Positions 53,965 through 63,410 are shown, counted from the first letter of the stretch. The stretch: 64,000 nt of DNA from Corynebacterium frankenforstense DSM 45800 (GCF_001941485.1 NZ_CP009247.1:682001-746000), one strand, 5' to 3'. Numbers and translations are program-made. Notes: generated from the letters alone by a model not told the origin.

Positions 53965-55128
53965 ATGCGTCCCGCCGTCCGTGCCCTGTCCGCCGCCACC
54001 GCGGCCCTGATCACCGTCGGGGGCCTGCTCCCCACCGCGCAGGCCGCGGAGCAGCCGGGCGCGGTCGAGCAGGCACGGACCGCCCTCGCCGAGCGCGGCG
54101 TTGCCACCGCGCCCCTGGACCCGGCCGTGGCGGCCGCGGTGGACGGTGCCGTCGCCGACGCGCAGGCCGCCGGCGAGCAGGCCACCGCCGGTTTTGACGC
54201 CGCCGCCTCCGATGCGCAGGCCGCCGGCGAGCAGGCACGCGGCGCGATTGACGACGCCGCGGCGGGCGCCGTGGCAGGTATCTCCGACGCCGCCGCGGAC
54301 GCCGGTTTCCCCGGGGTGCCCGCCCCGGGCCTGGCCTACGAGCTGATCCCGGACCCGCACGGCGAGGGCCCGAACTACCACTGGTCCAACGACCCGGTCG
54401 ACCAGGTGCTCGCCGGCAAGCTCCCCGGCTCCGGGCCGGTGCTGCACCGCGCGCCGGGCAGCTACTTCGACGCCGCCCCGGTCCCGCCGGAGGCCGTCGC
54501 CGCGGCGGAGCGCGGCCACGCGCTGATGGGCGCGGGCACCCCGATCTACGTCGGCGACGACTCGATGTGCACCCTGACGGCGGTGGGCACCGACGCGCAG
54601 GGCCGCAAGGTCGGCCTGACCGCCGGGCACTGCGGCGAGGTCGGCGAGCCCGTCTACTCCGCCGACGCGCGGGGCGTGGGCGCGGCCGGCACCGTGGTCG
54701 CCAAGGACCCCGAGTACGACTACGCCGTCGTCGAGCTCGGCTCGAACGCCGAGCTGACCGACAACTACGGCGGGGTCAAGGTCAACGGTGTCGGCGGCAT
54801 GAGCGCGGGCCCGGGCACCCAGCTGTGCAAGCAGGGCGTGGCCACCGGCTACACCTGCGGGATGACCTGGTACGCCCAGCCCGGCTTCGCGATCACCCAG
54901 GTCTGCGCCGGCGCTGGCGACTCCGGCGCCCCGGTGCTCCAGGACGGCCGCGTGGTCGGCTCGGTGACCGGCGGGATGCTGCCCTTCTACGAGATCTCCT
55001 GCCGCACCCCGCTGCAGGGCCCGCTGTTCATGCCGACGCTGGTCAGCCCGATCGCCCCGGCCGTCGACTCGCTCAACCGCACCGACGCCTCGCGCCCCGG
55101 CGCCGGCTTCACCGCCTACCGCCGTTAG
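53965..55128 (+). CDS. Secreted trypsin-like serine protease
   Basis: 387 residues. The signal peptide is residues 1-27 (cleavage after AQA). A helical Ala-rich pro-region contains the duplicated segment DAQAAGEQ (54157-54180, 54208-54231). The chymotrypsin-fold domain starts near 190: His in GLTAGHC, Asp in YDYAVVEL and Ser in GDSGAPV complete the triad, and paired cysteines flank them. It is likely exported and activated by removal of the pro-region. CAGGAG lies 8 nt before the ATG at 53965. It is convergent with hisN. Confidence 0.88.
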   Translation: MRPAVRALSAATAALITVGGLLPTAQAAEQPGAVEQARTALAERGVATAPLDPAVAAAVDGAVADAQAAGEQATAGFDAAASDAQAAGEQARGAIDDAAAGAVAGISDAAADAGFPGVPAPGLAYELIPDPHGEGPNYHWSNDPVDQVLAGKLPGSGPVLHRAPGSYFDAAPVPPEAVAAAERGHALMGAGTPIYVGDDSMCTLTAVGTDAQGRKVGLTAGHCGEVGEPVYSADARGVGAAGTVVAKDPEYDYAVVELGSNAELTDNYGGVKVNGVGGMSAGPGTQLCKQGVATGYTCGMTWYAQPGFAITQVCAGAGDSGAPVLQDGRVVGSVTGGMLPFYEISCRTPLQGPLFMPTLVSPIAPAVDSLNRTDASRPGAGFTAYRR

Positions 55129-55138
55129 GGAACGGCGC

Positions 55139-55930
55139 CTAGCTAGCCGTGCCCAGGGCGTCGAGCGCGTCGCGGTGCAGCAGGCCGTTGGAGGCCAGCG
55201 CGTCGCCGCCGTGCGGACCGGCGGTGCCGTCGAGGGCGGTGAAGGTGCCGCCGGCCTCGGTGACCACGACGCTGAGCGCGGCGAGGTCCCACAGGGAGAC
55301 CTCCGGCTCGGCGGCGAGGTCGACCGCGCCCTCGGCGACCAGGCAGTAGCTGAAGAAGTCGCCGTAGCCGCGCAGGCGCCAGACCTCGTCGGTCAGCGCG
55401 ACGAACTTCTCGCGCAGGCCGCGCTCGTGCCAGCCGCTGAGCGAGGAGAATGAAAGAGAGGCGTCCGTCAGCGACTCGACGCCCGAGACCGCAAGGCGCT
55501 TCGGGGAGCCAGCGTTGACGCTGCGCCACGCGCCGGAGCCGGCCGAGGCGTACCAGCGGCGCACCAGCGCGGGGGCGGAGACGACGCCGACGACCGGCTC
55601 GCCGTCCTCGAGCAGCGCGATGAGCGTGGCCCACACGGGCACGCCGCGCACGTAGTTCTTCGTGCCGTCGATCGGGTCGATCACCCACTGGCGGCCGGTC
55701 ATCTCCGGGGTGCCGCCGAACTCCTCGCCGAGCAGCGCGTCGGCCGGCCGCGCCTCGGTCAGCCGCTCGCGCAGCGCCTCCTCGCAGGCCAGGTCGGCGT
55801 CGGAGACCGGGGTCATGTCGGGCTTGGACTTCACCGACAGGTCCGCGGCCTCGAACCGCTCCAGGGTGATGCCGTCGGCCAGGTCCGCAAGCTCGAGGGC
55901 CAGGGCGAGATCGTCTGCGTAACTGCTCAT
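55139..55930 (-). CDS. hisN: Histidinol-phosphatase, IMPase-type
   Basis: 263 residues. It has the inositol-monophosphatase fold with Glu-Glu of [28 protein letters not shown] (metal-binding Asp cluster) and [17 protein letters not shown] at the C-terminal metal site. In C. glutamicum the ortholog encoded here, near prfB, performs the histidinol-phosphate dephosphorylation of histidine synthesis; this is inferred by sequence and position. On the minus strand TAGAAT lies 8 nt before the ATG at 55930, with CGGGAG in between. It follows the second IMPase gene at 25 bp and is probably co-transcribed. Confidence 0.87.
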   Translation of the reverse strand: MSSYADDLALALELADLADGITLERFEAADLSVKSKPDMTPVSDADLACEEALRERLTEARPADALLGEEFGGTPEMTGRQWVIDPIDGTKNYVRGVPVWATLIALLEDGEPVVGVVSAPALVRRWYASAGSGAWRSVNAGSPKRLAVSGVESLTDASLSFSSLSGWHERGLREKFVALTDEVWRLRGYGDFFSYCLVAEGAVDLAAEPEVSLWDLAALSVVVTEAGGTFTALDGTAGPHGGDALASNGLLHRDALDALGTAS

Positions 55931-55955
55931 GACTCCCGATTCTAGGTGCCCGGGG

Positions 55956-56876
55956 TCACCGCGCGCCGCGCAGCAGCTCCTCGATCTCATCGACGACGCG
56001 CCGGTTGCCCGCGACGGACCAGACCACGCCGCCGGCCTCGACCTGGCGGGCGGCCCCGCCCACGCCCTCGACGAGGGCCTTGCCCGGCAGCCAGTCCCAG
56101 GCCGGGACCGAGTGCTGTAGCCAGGCACCCACGCGACCCTCGGCCACCCCGGCCAGGTCCACGGAACCGGCGCCCAGCATCCGCAGGGTGGCCGGCGCAC
56201 CGGCCACGGACAGCCAGACGTCGCGCACCGCGGCGTCGGCAAGCCAGGTCGGGTGGATGTAGGTCGCCAGGCTCAGCTCGGCGAGCGGGCGCTCCTCGAG
56301 GCGCGCCAGCGGCTTTCCGTCGCGCACGGGGGCGGTGTCCGGGCCACCGAACCAGGTGTAGCCCATCGCCGGGCGGTGCACTGCACCGAGGATGAGGCGC
56401 TCGGGCTCGTCGGCCGGTCCCTCGACCAGGGCGAGCGCGGAGCAGTAGTAGTCCGATCCGGAGGTGAAGTTGTAGGTGCCGTCGACCGGGTCGATCACCC
56501 AGGTCCGCCCGCTGGTGCCCGTGCGGCTGGCGCCCTCCTCGCCGAGCACGCCGTCTTCGGGGCGCAGCTTCGCCAGTACGCCGGAGACCAGGCGCTCGGC
56601 GGCCCGGTCGGCGTCGGTGACCACGTCGGAGACCGAGGTCTTTCGCTCGGTGGTCACGCCCTGCTCGCGCATGCGCCAGGCCAGGCGTCCCGCATTGAAG
56701 ACCAGGGTCTGGGCCAGGCGCCCGTCGGAGTCGCCGTCGTGGGCGACGGCGAAGGTCGAGACCAGGGCGTCGACCATCTCGGACATGGAGTGCGCGGGGG
56801 AGCCGGCCTGGCCGGCGCCGTTGTCGGAGGGGGTTTCGTGCGAGCTCGTCGGGGACGTGGAAGTCATGCCAGTCAT
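55956..56876 (-). CDS. Inositol monophosphatase family protein
   Basis: 306 residues. The IMPase motifs are [35 protein letters not shown] and the C-terminal [18 protein letters not shown]. It is a second phosphatase of this fold beside hisN; the substrate may be inositol phosphate or another phosphate ester, and redundancy with HisN is possible. About 45 N-terminal residues are Ser/Thr-rich and non-conserved. Two ATGs compete: 56876 (annotated) and 56867, which lies 7 nt after a CACAAT hexamer and may be the true leaderless start. It is divergent from prfB. Confidence 0.85.
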   Translation of the reverse strand: MTGMTSTSPTSSHETPSDNGAGQAGSPAHSMSEMVDALVSTFAVAHDGDSDGRLAQTLVFNAGRLAWRMREQGVTTERKTSVSDVVTDADRAAERLVSGVLAKLRPEDGVLGEEGASRTGTSGRTWVIDPVDGTYNFTSGSDYYCSALALVEGPADEPERLILGAVHRPAMGYTWFGGPDTAPVRDGKPLARLEERPLAELSLATYIHPTWLADAAVRDVWLSVAGAPATLRMLGAGSVDLAGVAEGRVGAWLQHSVPAWDWLPGKALVEGVGGAARQVEAGGVVWSVAGNRRVVDEIEELLRGAR

Positions 56877-56937
56877 TGTGCCGTCGCGCGTGCCGCCTGT
56901 ACACCGGGCGGGGGAGGGCCGGTGGGCGCCCGGGCGC

Positions 56938-56943
56938 TAAGAT
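56938..56943 (+). promoter_or_regulatory. prfB -10 element (leaderless)
   Basis: TAAGAT at 56938-56943 is 7 nt before the prfB ATG at 56951, so transcription should start at or next to the A of the start codon. No ribosome site is present. Confidence 0.6.
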
Positions 56944-56950
56944 CGTCGCC

Positions 56951-58063
56951 ATGCGACCGGATACCTCACAAGCCCTGCAGGACCTCGAGTCCCGCATGAC
57001 CACCATCGAGAAGGTCATGGACCCCGAGGAGCTGTCCTCCCGGGAACGCGAGCTCGAGGCCCAGGCCGCCGACCCGAGCCTGTGGGACGACCCGGACCAC
57101 GCCCAGCAGGTCACCTCGGAGCTCTCGAGCGTGCAGGCCAAGTTGCGCCGGCTGCGCGAGCTGCGCTCCCGGTTGGAGGACCTGCCGGTGATGTACGAGC
57201 TCGCCGAGGAGGAGGGCGAGGGCACCGAGCCGGCCGACGAGGAGCTGGCCCAGGTCGCCGACGCCGTCGACTCCCTCGAGGTCAAGACGATGCTGTCGGG
57301 CCAGTACGACGAGCGCGAGGCCCTGATCAACATCCGCTCCGGCGCCGGCGGCGTCGACGCGGCGGACTGGGCCGAGATGCTGATGCGCATGTACACCCGC
57401 TGGGCGGAGTCGCACGGCCACAAGGTCGACGTCTATGACATCTCCTACGCGGAGGAGGCCGGCATCAAGTCGACGACCTTCGTCATCCACGGCGAGTACA
57501 TGTACGGTCACCTCTCCGTCGAGCAGGGCGCGCACCGCCTGGTGCGCATCAGCCCCTTCGACAACCAGGGCCGCCGCCAGACCTCCTTCGCCGAGGTCGA
57601 GGTGCTGCCCGTCGTCGAGCAGACCGACCACATCGACGTGCCGGACTCCGAGGTCCGCGTGGACGTCTACCGCTCCTCGGGCCCGGGCGGCCAGTCGGTC
57701 AACACCACCGACTCGGCGGTGCGCCTGACCCACATCCCGACCGGCCTGGTGGTCAGCTGCCAGAACGAGAAGTCGCAGATCCAGAACAAGGCCTCCGCCA
57801 TGCGCGTGCTGCAGGCCAAGCTGCTCGAGCGCAAGCGTCAGGAGGAGCGCGCCGAGCTCGACGCCCTGGGCGCCGGCGGCAACGCCTCCTGGGGCAACCA
57901 GATGCGCTCCTACGTGTTGCACCCGTACCAGATGGTCAAGGACCTGCGCACCAACTACGAGGTCGGCGACCCGCAGAAGGTGCTCGACGGCGACATCGAC
58001 GGCTTCCTGGACGCCGGCATCCGCTGGCGCATGGCCGAGCAGCAGGCCGCCGACGAGAACTGA
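56951..58063 (+). CDS. prfB: Peptide chain release factor 2
   Basis: 370 residues. The tripeptide anticodon SPF ([12 protein letters not shown]) recognises UGA/UAA and GGQ ([18 protein letters not shown]) triggers peptide release. The frame is continuous from [25 protein letters not shown]; there is no internal UGA with a CTTTGA-like slip site, so the programmed frameshift known in many bacteria is absent, as is typical for actinobacteria. It is followed by ftsE-ftsX-smpB in the conserved order. Confidence 0.97.
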   Translation: MRPDTSQALQDLESRMTTIEKVMDPEELSSRERELEAQAADPSLWDDPDHAQQVTSELSSVQAKLRRLRELRSRLEDLPVMYELAEEEGEGTEPADEELAQVADAVDSLEVKTMLSGQYDEREALINIRSGAGGVDAADWAEMLMRMYTRWAESHGHKVDVYDISYAEEAGIKSTTFVIHGEYMYGHLSVEQGAHRLVRISPFDNQGRRQTSFAEVEVLPVVEQTDHIDVPDSEVRVDVYRSSGPGGQSVNTTDSAVRLTHIPTGLVVSCQNEKSQIQNKASAMRVLQAKLLERKRQEERAELDALGAGGNASWGNQMRSYVLHPYQMVKDLRTNYEVGDPQKVLDGDIDGFLDAGIRWRMAEQQAADEN

Positions 58064-58068
58064 TGACG

Positions 58069-58147
58069 TTGCAACATATGTAACAACTGTTAACTCACGT
58101 ATATTCTGGGCACTGCTGTCACATCTGTGAGGCGTGTTCGCTAGAGT
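58069..58147 (+). promoter_or_regulatory. AT-rich ftsEX promoter region
   Basis: An unusually AT-rich 80-bp island in this GC-rich genome. It holds TTGCAA (58069-58074), GTAACAACTGTTAAC (58080-58094), a TATATT hexamer (58100-58105), a TCACA-TC-TGTGA palindrome and TAGAGT (58142-58147), which sits 8 nt before the ftsE GTG. Two start points are likely. Confidence 0.5.
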
Positions 58148-58155
58148 CGGTCGTT

Positions 58156-58845
58156 GTGATCACGTTCGACAACGTCACCAAGGTGTACCCGACCTCGACG
58201 CGCCCCGCCCTCAACAACGTCTCCATCGAGATCGACAAGGGCGAGTTCGTCTTCCTCATCGGACCGTCCGGCTCGGGCAAGTCGACCTTCCTGCAGCTGA
58301 TGATCCGCGAGGAGAACGTCAGCTCCGGCGACATCTACCTGGGCGACTTCCACGTCAACAAGCTGCGCGGCAAGCAGGTCAACCAGCTGCGCCGCCGCAT
58401 CGGCTACGTCTTCCAGGACTTCCGCCTGCTGCCCAAGCTCAACGTCTACGACAACGTGAAGTTCGCGCTCGAGGTCATCGGGACCCGCCGCGAACGGATC
58501 GACAAGGCGGTCCCGGAGATTCTCGAGATGGTCGGCCTGGCCGCCAAGTCGACCCGCATGCCCGGCGAGCTCTCCGGCGGTGAGCAGCAGCGCGTCGCCA
58601 TCGCCAGGGCCTTCGTCAACCGCCCCCTGGTGCTGCTGGCCGACGAGCCGACGGGCAACCTCGACCCGGAGACCTCCGACGAGATCCTGACCCTGCTCTC
58701 GCAGATCAACCGCACCGGCACCACCGTCGTCATGTCCACCCACAACGCCCGCGCGGTCAACGACATGCGCCGCCGCGTCATCGAGCTGCACCTCGGCGAC
58801 CTGGTGCGCGACGACGAGCACGGCGTCTACGGCACGGTCAACTGA
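58156..58845 (+). CDS. ftsE: Cell-division ABC transporter ATP-binding protein FtsE
   Basis: 229 residues. ABC ATPase motifs: Walker [11 protein letters not shown]-loop VFQDFRLL, signature LSGGEQQR, Walker [14 protein letters not shown]-loop STHNA. With FtsX it forms the divisome-associated complex that activates peptidoglycan hydrolases (RipC in mycobacteria). GTG 58156 follows TAGAGT closely, so the leader is absent or 1-2 nt. ftsX begins 33 bp downstream with its own AAGGAG. Confidence 0.97.
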   Translation: MITFDNVTKVYPTSTRPALNNVSIEIDKGEFVFLIGPSGSGKSTFLQLMIREENVSSGDIYLGDFHVNKLRGKQVNQLRRRIGYVFQDFRLLPKLNVYDNVKFALEVIGTRRERIDKAVPEILEMVGLAAKSTRMPGELSGGEQQRVAIARAFVNRPLVLLADEPTGNLDPETSDEILTLLSQINRTGTTVVMSTHNARAVNDMRRRVIELHLGDLVRDDEHGVYGTVN

Positions 58846-58878
58846 CCGGCCCGGCTGAGAACTAAGGAGCATCCAGAC

Positions 58879-59781
58879 GTGAAATTCGGATACGTCCTGC
58901 GCGAGGCCGTCAAGGGCCTGGGCCGCAACGTCACCATGACCGTCGCCCTGATCATCACCACGGCGATCTCGCTGGCCCTGCTGGCCACCGGCTTCCTGGT
59001 CACCGGCATGACCTCCGACACCAAGGAGATCTACCTCGACCGCGTCGAGGTCATGGTCCAGTTCGACGACGAGATCTCTGGGCAGGACACCGACTGCTCG
59101 AGCGAGGCCTGCCGTGCGGTCTTCGAGGAGCTCGAGGGCGCCGACGGCGTCGACGAGGTGACCTTCCGCTCGCGCGAGCAGTCCTATCAGCGCTTCGTCG
59201 AGGTCTTCGGCGAGTCCGACCCGCGGCTGGTGGAGGAGACCTCCCCGGACGCGCTGCCGGCCGCCGTGCACGTGCGCCTGGCCGATCCGCTGGACACCAC
59301 CCCGCTCGACCCGGTCCGCGACATGGACCACGTCGCCGAGGTCGTCGACCAGGTCGACGACCTGCGCGGGGCCACCGACAACCTCGACGCCGTGCGCAAC
59401 GCGACCTTCCTGCTGGCCGCGATCCAGGCCGTCGCGGCGATCTTCCTGATCGCCAACATGGTCCAGATCGCCGCCTACAACCGCCGCGACGAGATGTCCA
59501 TCATGCGCATGGTCGGCGCCTCGCGCTGGTACACCCAGGCGCCCTTCGTCCTCGAGGCCGTCTTCGCCACGATCATCGGCGCGGCCCTGGCCACCGGCGG
59601 GTTGCTGCTGGGCAAGGGCCTGGTCATCGACAAGGCGCTGCGCGGCCTCTACGAGGCCCAGCTGATCGCCCCGGTGACCACGGCCGACATCTGGCTGGTC
59701 ATGCCGGTCGTCGCCGTCGTCGGCATCCTCTTCGCCGCACTGACCGCGCAGGTCACGCTGCGCGCCTACGTGCGCAAGTAG
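58879..59781 (+). CDS. ftsX: Cell-division protein FtsX
   Basis: 300 residues, four TM segments: about 21-43, 178-200, 228-250 and 268-290. The large extracellular loop (about 45-170) contains a Cys pair (DTDCSSEAC) and recruits cell-wall hydrolases. The cytoplasmic N-terminus MKFGYVLREAVKGLGRNVTMTVA is characteristic of actinobacterial FtsX. The GTG start follows AAGGAG by 9 nt. A terminator hairpin after the gene separates it from smpB. Confidence 0.96.
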   Translation: MKFGYVLREAVKGLGRNVTMTVALIITTAISLALLATGFLVTGMTSDTKEIYLDRVEVMVQFDDEISGQDTDCSSEACRAVFEELEGADGVDEVTFRSREQSYQRFVEVFGESDPRLVEETSPDALPAAVHVRLADPLDTTPLDPVRDMDHVAEVVDQVDDLRGATDNLDAVRNATFLLAAIQAVAAIFLIANMVQIAAYNRRDEMSIMRMVGASRWYTQAPFVLEAVFATIIGAALATGGLLLGKGLVIDKALRGLYEAQLIAPVTTADIWLVMPVVAVVGILFAALTAQVTLRAYVRK

Positions 59782-59801
59782 CGGAGGGTGCGGCGCACGC
59801 G

Positions 59802-59838
59802 GCATCGGAAATCGGGCGCGGGGTCCACCCCGCGCCCG
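59802..59838 (+). terminator. Dispersed motif abutting the ftsX terminator hairpin
   Basis: GCATCGGAAATC (59802-59813) is followed directly by CGGGCGCGGGG (59813-59823), loop TCCA, CCCCGCGCCCG (59828-59838), a perfect 11-bp stem with TT after it. TAGACT at 59845-59850 may be the smpB -10. Confidence 0.75.
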
Positions 59839-59861
59839 TTCGCGTAGACTGGGACGCCGTT

Positions 59862-60359
59862 ATGGGCAATAAAAAGAAGAAGTCGTCGAAGGCCGGCCCC
59901 GGGGTCATCGCGACCAACCGGCGCGCCCGCCACGACTACAACATCCTCGAGACGTACGAGGCCGGCGTGCAGCTCGTCGGCACCGAGATCAAGTCGCTGC
60001 GCGAGGGCAAGGCCTCCCTGGTGGAGGCCTTCGCCACCGTCGACGACGGCCAGGTGTGGCTGCGCCAGCTGCACATCCCCGAGTACTCCATGGGCTCCTG
60101 GACCAACCACTCGCCGCGGCGCACCCGCAAGCTGCTGCTGCACCGCCGCGAGATCGACTCGATCGAGGGTAAGGTCCGCGACGGGCGCCGCACGCTGGTA
60201 CCGCTGCGGCTCTACCTGAAGAACGGCCTGGTCAAGGTCGAGCTCGGCCTGGCCGAAGGCAAACAGGACTACGACAAGCGCCAGGCGATCCGCCGGCGCA
60301 CCGAGGAGCGCGAGATCACGCGCGAGCTCGGCCGCAAGGTGAAGGGAATGACGGCATGA
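59862..60359 (+). CDS. smpB: SsrA-binding protein SmpB
   Basis: 165 residues. It binds the tRNA-like domain of tmRNA and delivers it to stalled ribosomes. Conserved blocks are NRRARHDYNILETYEAGVQLVGTEIKSLREG, HIPEYSMGSWTNHSPRRTRKLLLH and the C-terminal RRTEEREITRELGRKVKG. The ATG at 59862 probably has a leader of only a few nucleotides. Its RNA partner is encoded about 2.4 kb downstream at 62805. The stop overlaps the DUF488 gene by 4 nt. Confidence 0.97.
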   Translation: MGNKKKKSSKAGPGVIATNRRARHDYNILETYEAGVQLVGTEIKSLREGKASLVEAFATVDDGQVWLRQLHIPEYSMGSWTNHSPRRTRKLLLHRREIDSIEGKVRDGRRTLVPLRLYLKNGLVKVELGLAEGKQDYDKRQAIRRRTEEREITRELGRKVKGMTA

Positions 60360-60745
60360 CGGTTCATGTGGTGAAGGTCCACGACCTGCTCGACGGCTCG
60401 GCCGAGGCGCCGGGCACCACGGTCCTGGTCGACCGGATCTGGCCGCGCGGGGTGGCCAAGGAGGACCTCGGCCACGACGAGTGGCTCAAGGCCGCCGCGC
60501 CCTCGAAGGGGCTGCGCACCTGGTTCGACCACGACCCGGAGAAGTTCGAGGAGTTCACCCGCCGCTACCGTGCCGAGCTCGACGCGGCGTGCACGGACAC
60601 CGAGACGCAGGACGACGCCCGCAAAGACGTGGCGAAGCTGCTGAAGCTGGCCGGTTCCGGCGACGTGAGCCTGCTGTACGCGGCCCACGACCGCGAGCAC
60701 AACCACGCGGTCGTGCTCGCGGACTGGATCCGCGACCACGCCTAG
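60356..60745 (+). CDS. DUF488 (YeaO-like) family protein
   Basis: 129 residues. The family motif VDRIWPRGVAKEDLGHDEWLKAAAPS is intact, followed by LRTWFDHDPEKFEEFTRRYRAEL and VSLLYAAHDREHNHAVVLADWI. Many members are small cytoplasmic proteins of unknown activity; the conserved Arg, Trp and Asp residues suggest a DNA- or nucleotide-linked enzyme, but this is not established. The start overlaps smpB (ATGA). Its TAG stop shares the CTAG tetranucleotide with the stop of the convergent abgT-like gene. Confidence 0.87.
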   Translation: MTVHVVKVHDLLDGSAEAPGTTVLVDRIWPRGVAKEDLGHDEWLKAAAPSKGLRTWFDHDPEKFEEFTRRYRAELDAACTDTETQDDARKDVAKLLKLAGSGDVSLLYAAHDREHNHAVVLADWIRDHA

Positions 60746-62454
60746 CCGGCCGGGTACTCCATCGGGGTGCCGGGGCCGAGCGGCAGGCCGGTGTAGTACC
60801 AGGCCAGGAAGAACAGGAACCAGCCGACCATCATGGTGATCGCGTAGGGCAGTGAGAGGCTCATCAGGGTGCCCAGGCCGGCCTTGCGGTAGTACTTCTG
60901 CAGGAACATCAGGGCCAGGGCGAAGTAGGGGCTCATCGGGGTGATGATGTTCGCCGGGGAATCGCCGATGCGGTAGAGCATCTGGGTGACCTCGGGGGCG
61001 ATGCCGACGAGCATGAACATCGGCACCACCACCGGCGCCATGAGCGCCCACTGCGCCGAGCCGGAGGTGATCAGCAGGTTGATGCCCGCGACCAGGAGCA
61101 CGAACAGCGCGAAGAGCAGCGGCTTGGGCATGTCGATGGCCGTCAGGGCCTCGGAGCCCTTGATGGCGGTCCACTGACCGAGGTTCGACCACTCGAAGTA
61201 GGCCAGGAACTGCGAGACCGCGAAGAAGAGCACCATCATCGGCACCAGGGTCTCCAGGCCCTTGGCCATGAAGCGCGGCACGTCGCCGCCGGAGGTGATC
61301 GAGCGGGTCACCAGCCCGTAGACGAGGCCGGCCGCGAAGAACATCACGCCGATCACGGCGCCGATGTCGGCGATCAGCACCGAGTCCATCGCGGAGTTGT
61401 CCGCGCCGAGGAACGGCGAGCCGGGGATGAACAGCAGCGCGAAGTAGGCCGCGAGCATCGCCAGGATGAACAGGCCGGTGACCTTCAGCCCGCGGATCTC
61501 CTCGGCGGCCAGCTTGAGGCCCTCGTCGTCCGGGGTGTCGATGTGCTCCGGGGTGGTGAAGCTGGCGGCGTCGTCGTCGACGTGGTCGTGGTTGACCAGG
61601 TCGCGCGCCTTGTCGTTGATGAACAGCTCGGTCACGGCGGTGATCAGGAGCGCGAGCACGATCGCCGAGGGGATGACGAAGAAGTAGTTCGCCAGCGGGG
61701 AGACCTTGTAGGCCTCGTCGACGAAGCTCGCCGCCGAGGTCGAGATGCCGGCCAGCAGCAGGTCGGTGATGTTCAGCAGCAGCGAGGCGTTGAATCCGCC
61801 CGAGGAGGAGGCGAAGGCGACCATCGCGCCGACGATGGGGGAGCGGCCCACGGCGCTGAAGGCGGCCGCGCCCAGCGGGATCATGATCACGTAGACCGCG
61901 TCGGAGGCGATCGAGCCGGTCACCGCGGTCAGCGCGACGACGAAGGTGAGCACCATCGGGTGGCGCACCCGGCCGACGGCCCCGCGCATGGCGGCGCCGA
62001 GCAGGCCGGAGTGCTCGGCGACGGCGATGCCGAGCATCACGATGAGGATGACGCCCAGCGGCGGGAAGGTGATGAAGTTCTCCACGGCCTCCGAGACCAT
62101 CTTCTGCAGCCCCTCCGCGGAGAGCAGGTTGGTCACCTCGACGGTCTCGCCGTCGGAGGGGTTCTCGGCGCGCATGCCGATCTTGTGGCCGATCCACGAG
62201 CTGACCAGCACGACCGCGGAGAGGATGACGAAGAGCCAGAACGGGTCGGGCAGCTTGTTGCCCACGCGCTCGACCAGTCCGAGGAAGCCGCCGGGGCGGT
62301 GCTCGTCGTCCTCGTGGTGTTCCTCGCCTGCGGCGCGGCGTTCCTCGTCGCGCTCGATCTCCGCGGCGTCCTTCAGCTCGCCGTCCTTCAGCTCGCCGTC
62401 CTTCAGGTCGGCGTCGCCGCGGCGGCCGTTCTTGTCTACGGGGTGTGCCGGCAT
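60742..62454 (-). CDS. AbgT family transporter (p-aminobenzoyl-glutamate/antimetabolite type)
   Basis: 570 residues with about 11-13 TM segments. AbgT hallmarks include NKLPDPFWLFVILSAVVLVSS, TAVTGSIASDAVYVIMIPLGAAAF, SSSGGFNASLLLNITD, NLLITSGSAQWALMAPVVVPM and GDSPANIITPMSPYFALAL. Family members import p-aminobenzoyl-glutamate or export sulfonamides using ion gradients; which applies here is unknown. The hydrophilic N-terminus contains a 15-bp-encoded tandem (LKDGE twice, then LKDAA). GAGGAGC precedes the ATG at 62454. Confidence 0.92.
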   Translation of the reverse strand: MPAHPVDKNGRRGDADLKDGELKDGELKDAAEIERDEERRAAGEEHHEDDEHRPGGFLGLVERVGNKLPDPFWLFVILSAVVLVSSWIGHKIGMRAENPSDGETVEVTNLLSAEGLQKMVSEAVENFITFPPLGVILIVMLGIAVAEHSGLLGAAMRGAVGRVRHPMVLTFVVALTAVTGSIASDAVYVIMIPLGAAAFSAVGRSPIVGAMVAFASSSGGFNASLLLNITDLLLAGISTSAASFVDEAYKVSPLANYFFVIPSAIVLALLITAVTELFINDKARDLVNHDHVDDDAASFTTPEHIDTPDDEGLKLAAEEIRGLKVTGLFILAMLAAYFALLFIPGSPFLGADNSAMDSVLIADIGAVIGVMFFAAGLVYGLVTRSITSGGDVPRFMAKGLETLVPMMVLFFAVSQFLAYFEWSNLGQWTAIKGSEALTAIDMPKPLLFALFVLLVAGINLLITSGSAQWALMAPVVVPMFMLVGIAPEVTQMLYRIGDSPANIITPMSPYFALALMFLQKYYRKAGLGTLMSLSLPYAITMMVGWFLFFLAWYYTGLPLGPGTPMEYPAG

Positions 62455-62804
62455 GGGCGCTCCTCACGGTGGGCACGGCGGGCGCCGTCCCCGGGTCGGG
62501 GTCAGTCGTCTCAGGTCGGTGATGGACACCTCGGGCGGACATCCCCGGGGTGGCGTCGGAGGCACCGCCGCGCGGGTGTGTCGGCAGCCACAATATCGCC
62601 CGACGGGTGCGCGCGGGGGAAAAGGGGTCGAAACCCCAGGCGGCGGCCATCCGTGCGGGGGTGGGGTGCGATTGCCGACGTCCCGTCGGGTCCGCGTGCG
62701 CCGTCCCCGTGCGGCCGGGCGGTGCTTGCGGTCGGCGGCCGGGTGGGCGTACAGTTGAATCTCCTGTGGAAGGTGGCACACCTCCCGTCCACAGGCTTCG
62801 ATGA
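62455..62804. other. 350-bp spacer between the AbgT gene and tmRNA
   Basis: No gene is supported. It contains a dispersed-motif copy (62670-62681, minus orientation) that forms CCGACG-TCC-CGTCGG (62675-62689), the tmRNA promoter (62726-62755), and a hairpin in the tmRNA precursor leader (CTGTGGA/TCCACAG around 62764-62794). Confidence 0.7.
62726..62755 (+). promoter_or_regulatory. tmRNA promoter
   Basis: TTGCGG (62726-62731), an 18-bp spacer and TACAGT (62750-62755). It predicts a start near 62762 and a ~43-nt precursor leader that is removed during tmRNA maturation. Confidence 0.6.
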
Positions 62805-63178
62805 GGGGCTGATTATTGGTTTCGACTTCGTCGATTGAGCCAGGGGAAGCGTGCCGGTGCAGGCTGGAGACCACCGTAAGCGTCGCAGCAACCTGATAAG
62901 CGCCGAGAACACTCAGCGCGACTACGCCCTCGCTGCCTAAAGCGAGCGCGTGTCTGTCAGCCCGGATACGTCCCTGATCCGGAGTCTGGCATCGACTAAG
63001 GGACTTGCCGCCGGGTCGCGTCAGCGGGGCCCGGCGGGACTTCCACCGCTGACTGGGCCCGTCATCCGGACGTGTTCGCCTGATCCGGAGGGCCGAGCAG
63101 AGACTCCGCGCGAACTGCGCACGGAGAAGCCCTGGCGAGGTGGCGAAGGACCCGGGTTCGAGTCCCGGCAGCTCCACC
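62805..63178 (+). ncRNA. ssrA: Transfer-messenger RNA (tmRNA)
   Basis: About 374 nt. The 5' end GGGGCTG (62805-62811) pairs with CAGCTCC (63169-63175) as the tRNA-like acceptor, and GGGTTCGAGTCCC is the T-arm. The tag reading frame GCC GAG AAC ACT ... GCT GCC TAA (62902-62940) encodes AENTQRDYALAA, typical of actinobacteria. Only CC of the CCA tail is encoded (the next base is G). It rescues stalled ribosomes together with SmpB (59862). Confidence 0.96.
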
Positions 63179-63181
63179 GCG

Positions 63182-63212
63182 GAAGCCCCCGGCCGTTTCG
63201 GCCGGGGGCTTC
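63182..63212 (+). terminator. tmRNA terminator
   Basis: GAAGCCCCCGGCC (63182-63194), loop GTTTC, GGCCGGGGGCTTC (63200-63212), a perfect 13-bp stem starting 4 nt after the tmRNA 3' end. Confidence 0.88.
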
Positions 63213-63410
63213 GTTCATGTCCGCGAGCCCGTCGGCGCATCCGCTGCGCCGCACGGCGGGTGGCGGCGCACCGCACCCGTGGTGAACTCCCGACTCGATT
63301 CGAGTTAACGCGAAGTAAAGATATTCGGACAGGGGGTAGGGGTCGGGGGTGGTGATCTGATCACTGACACTGTGGCTGACCGGGATTTTTGGAGGTTACC
63401 GTCAAGTAGT

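Noticed and set aside
56951-58063. Programmed frameshift in prfB
   Set aside because: The reading frame is uninterrupted and no slip site with an in-frame UGA is present.
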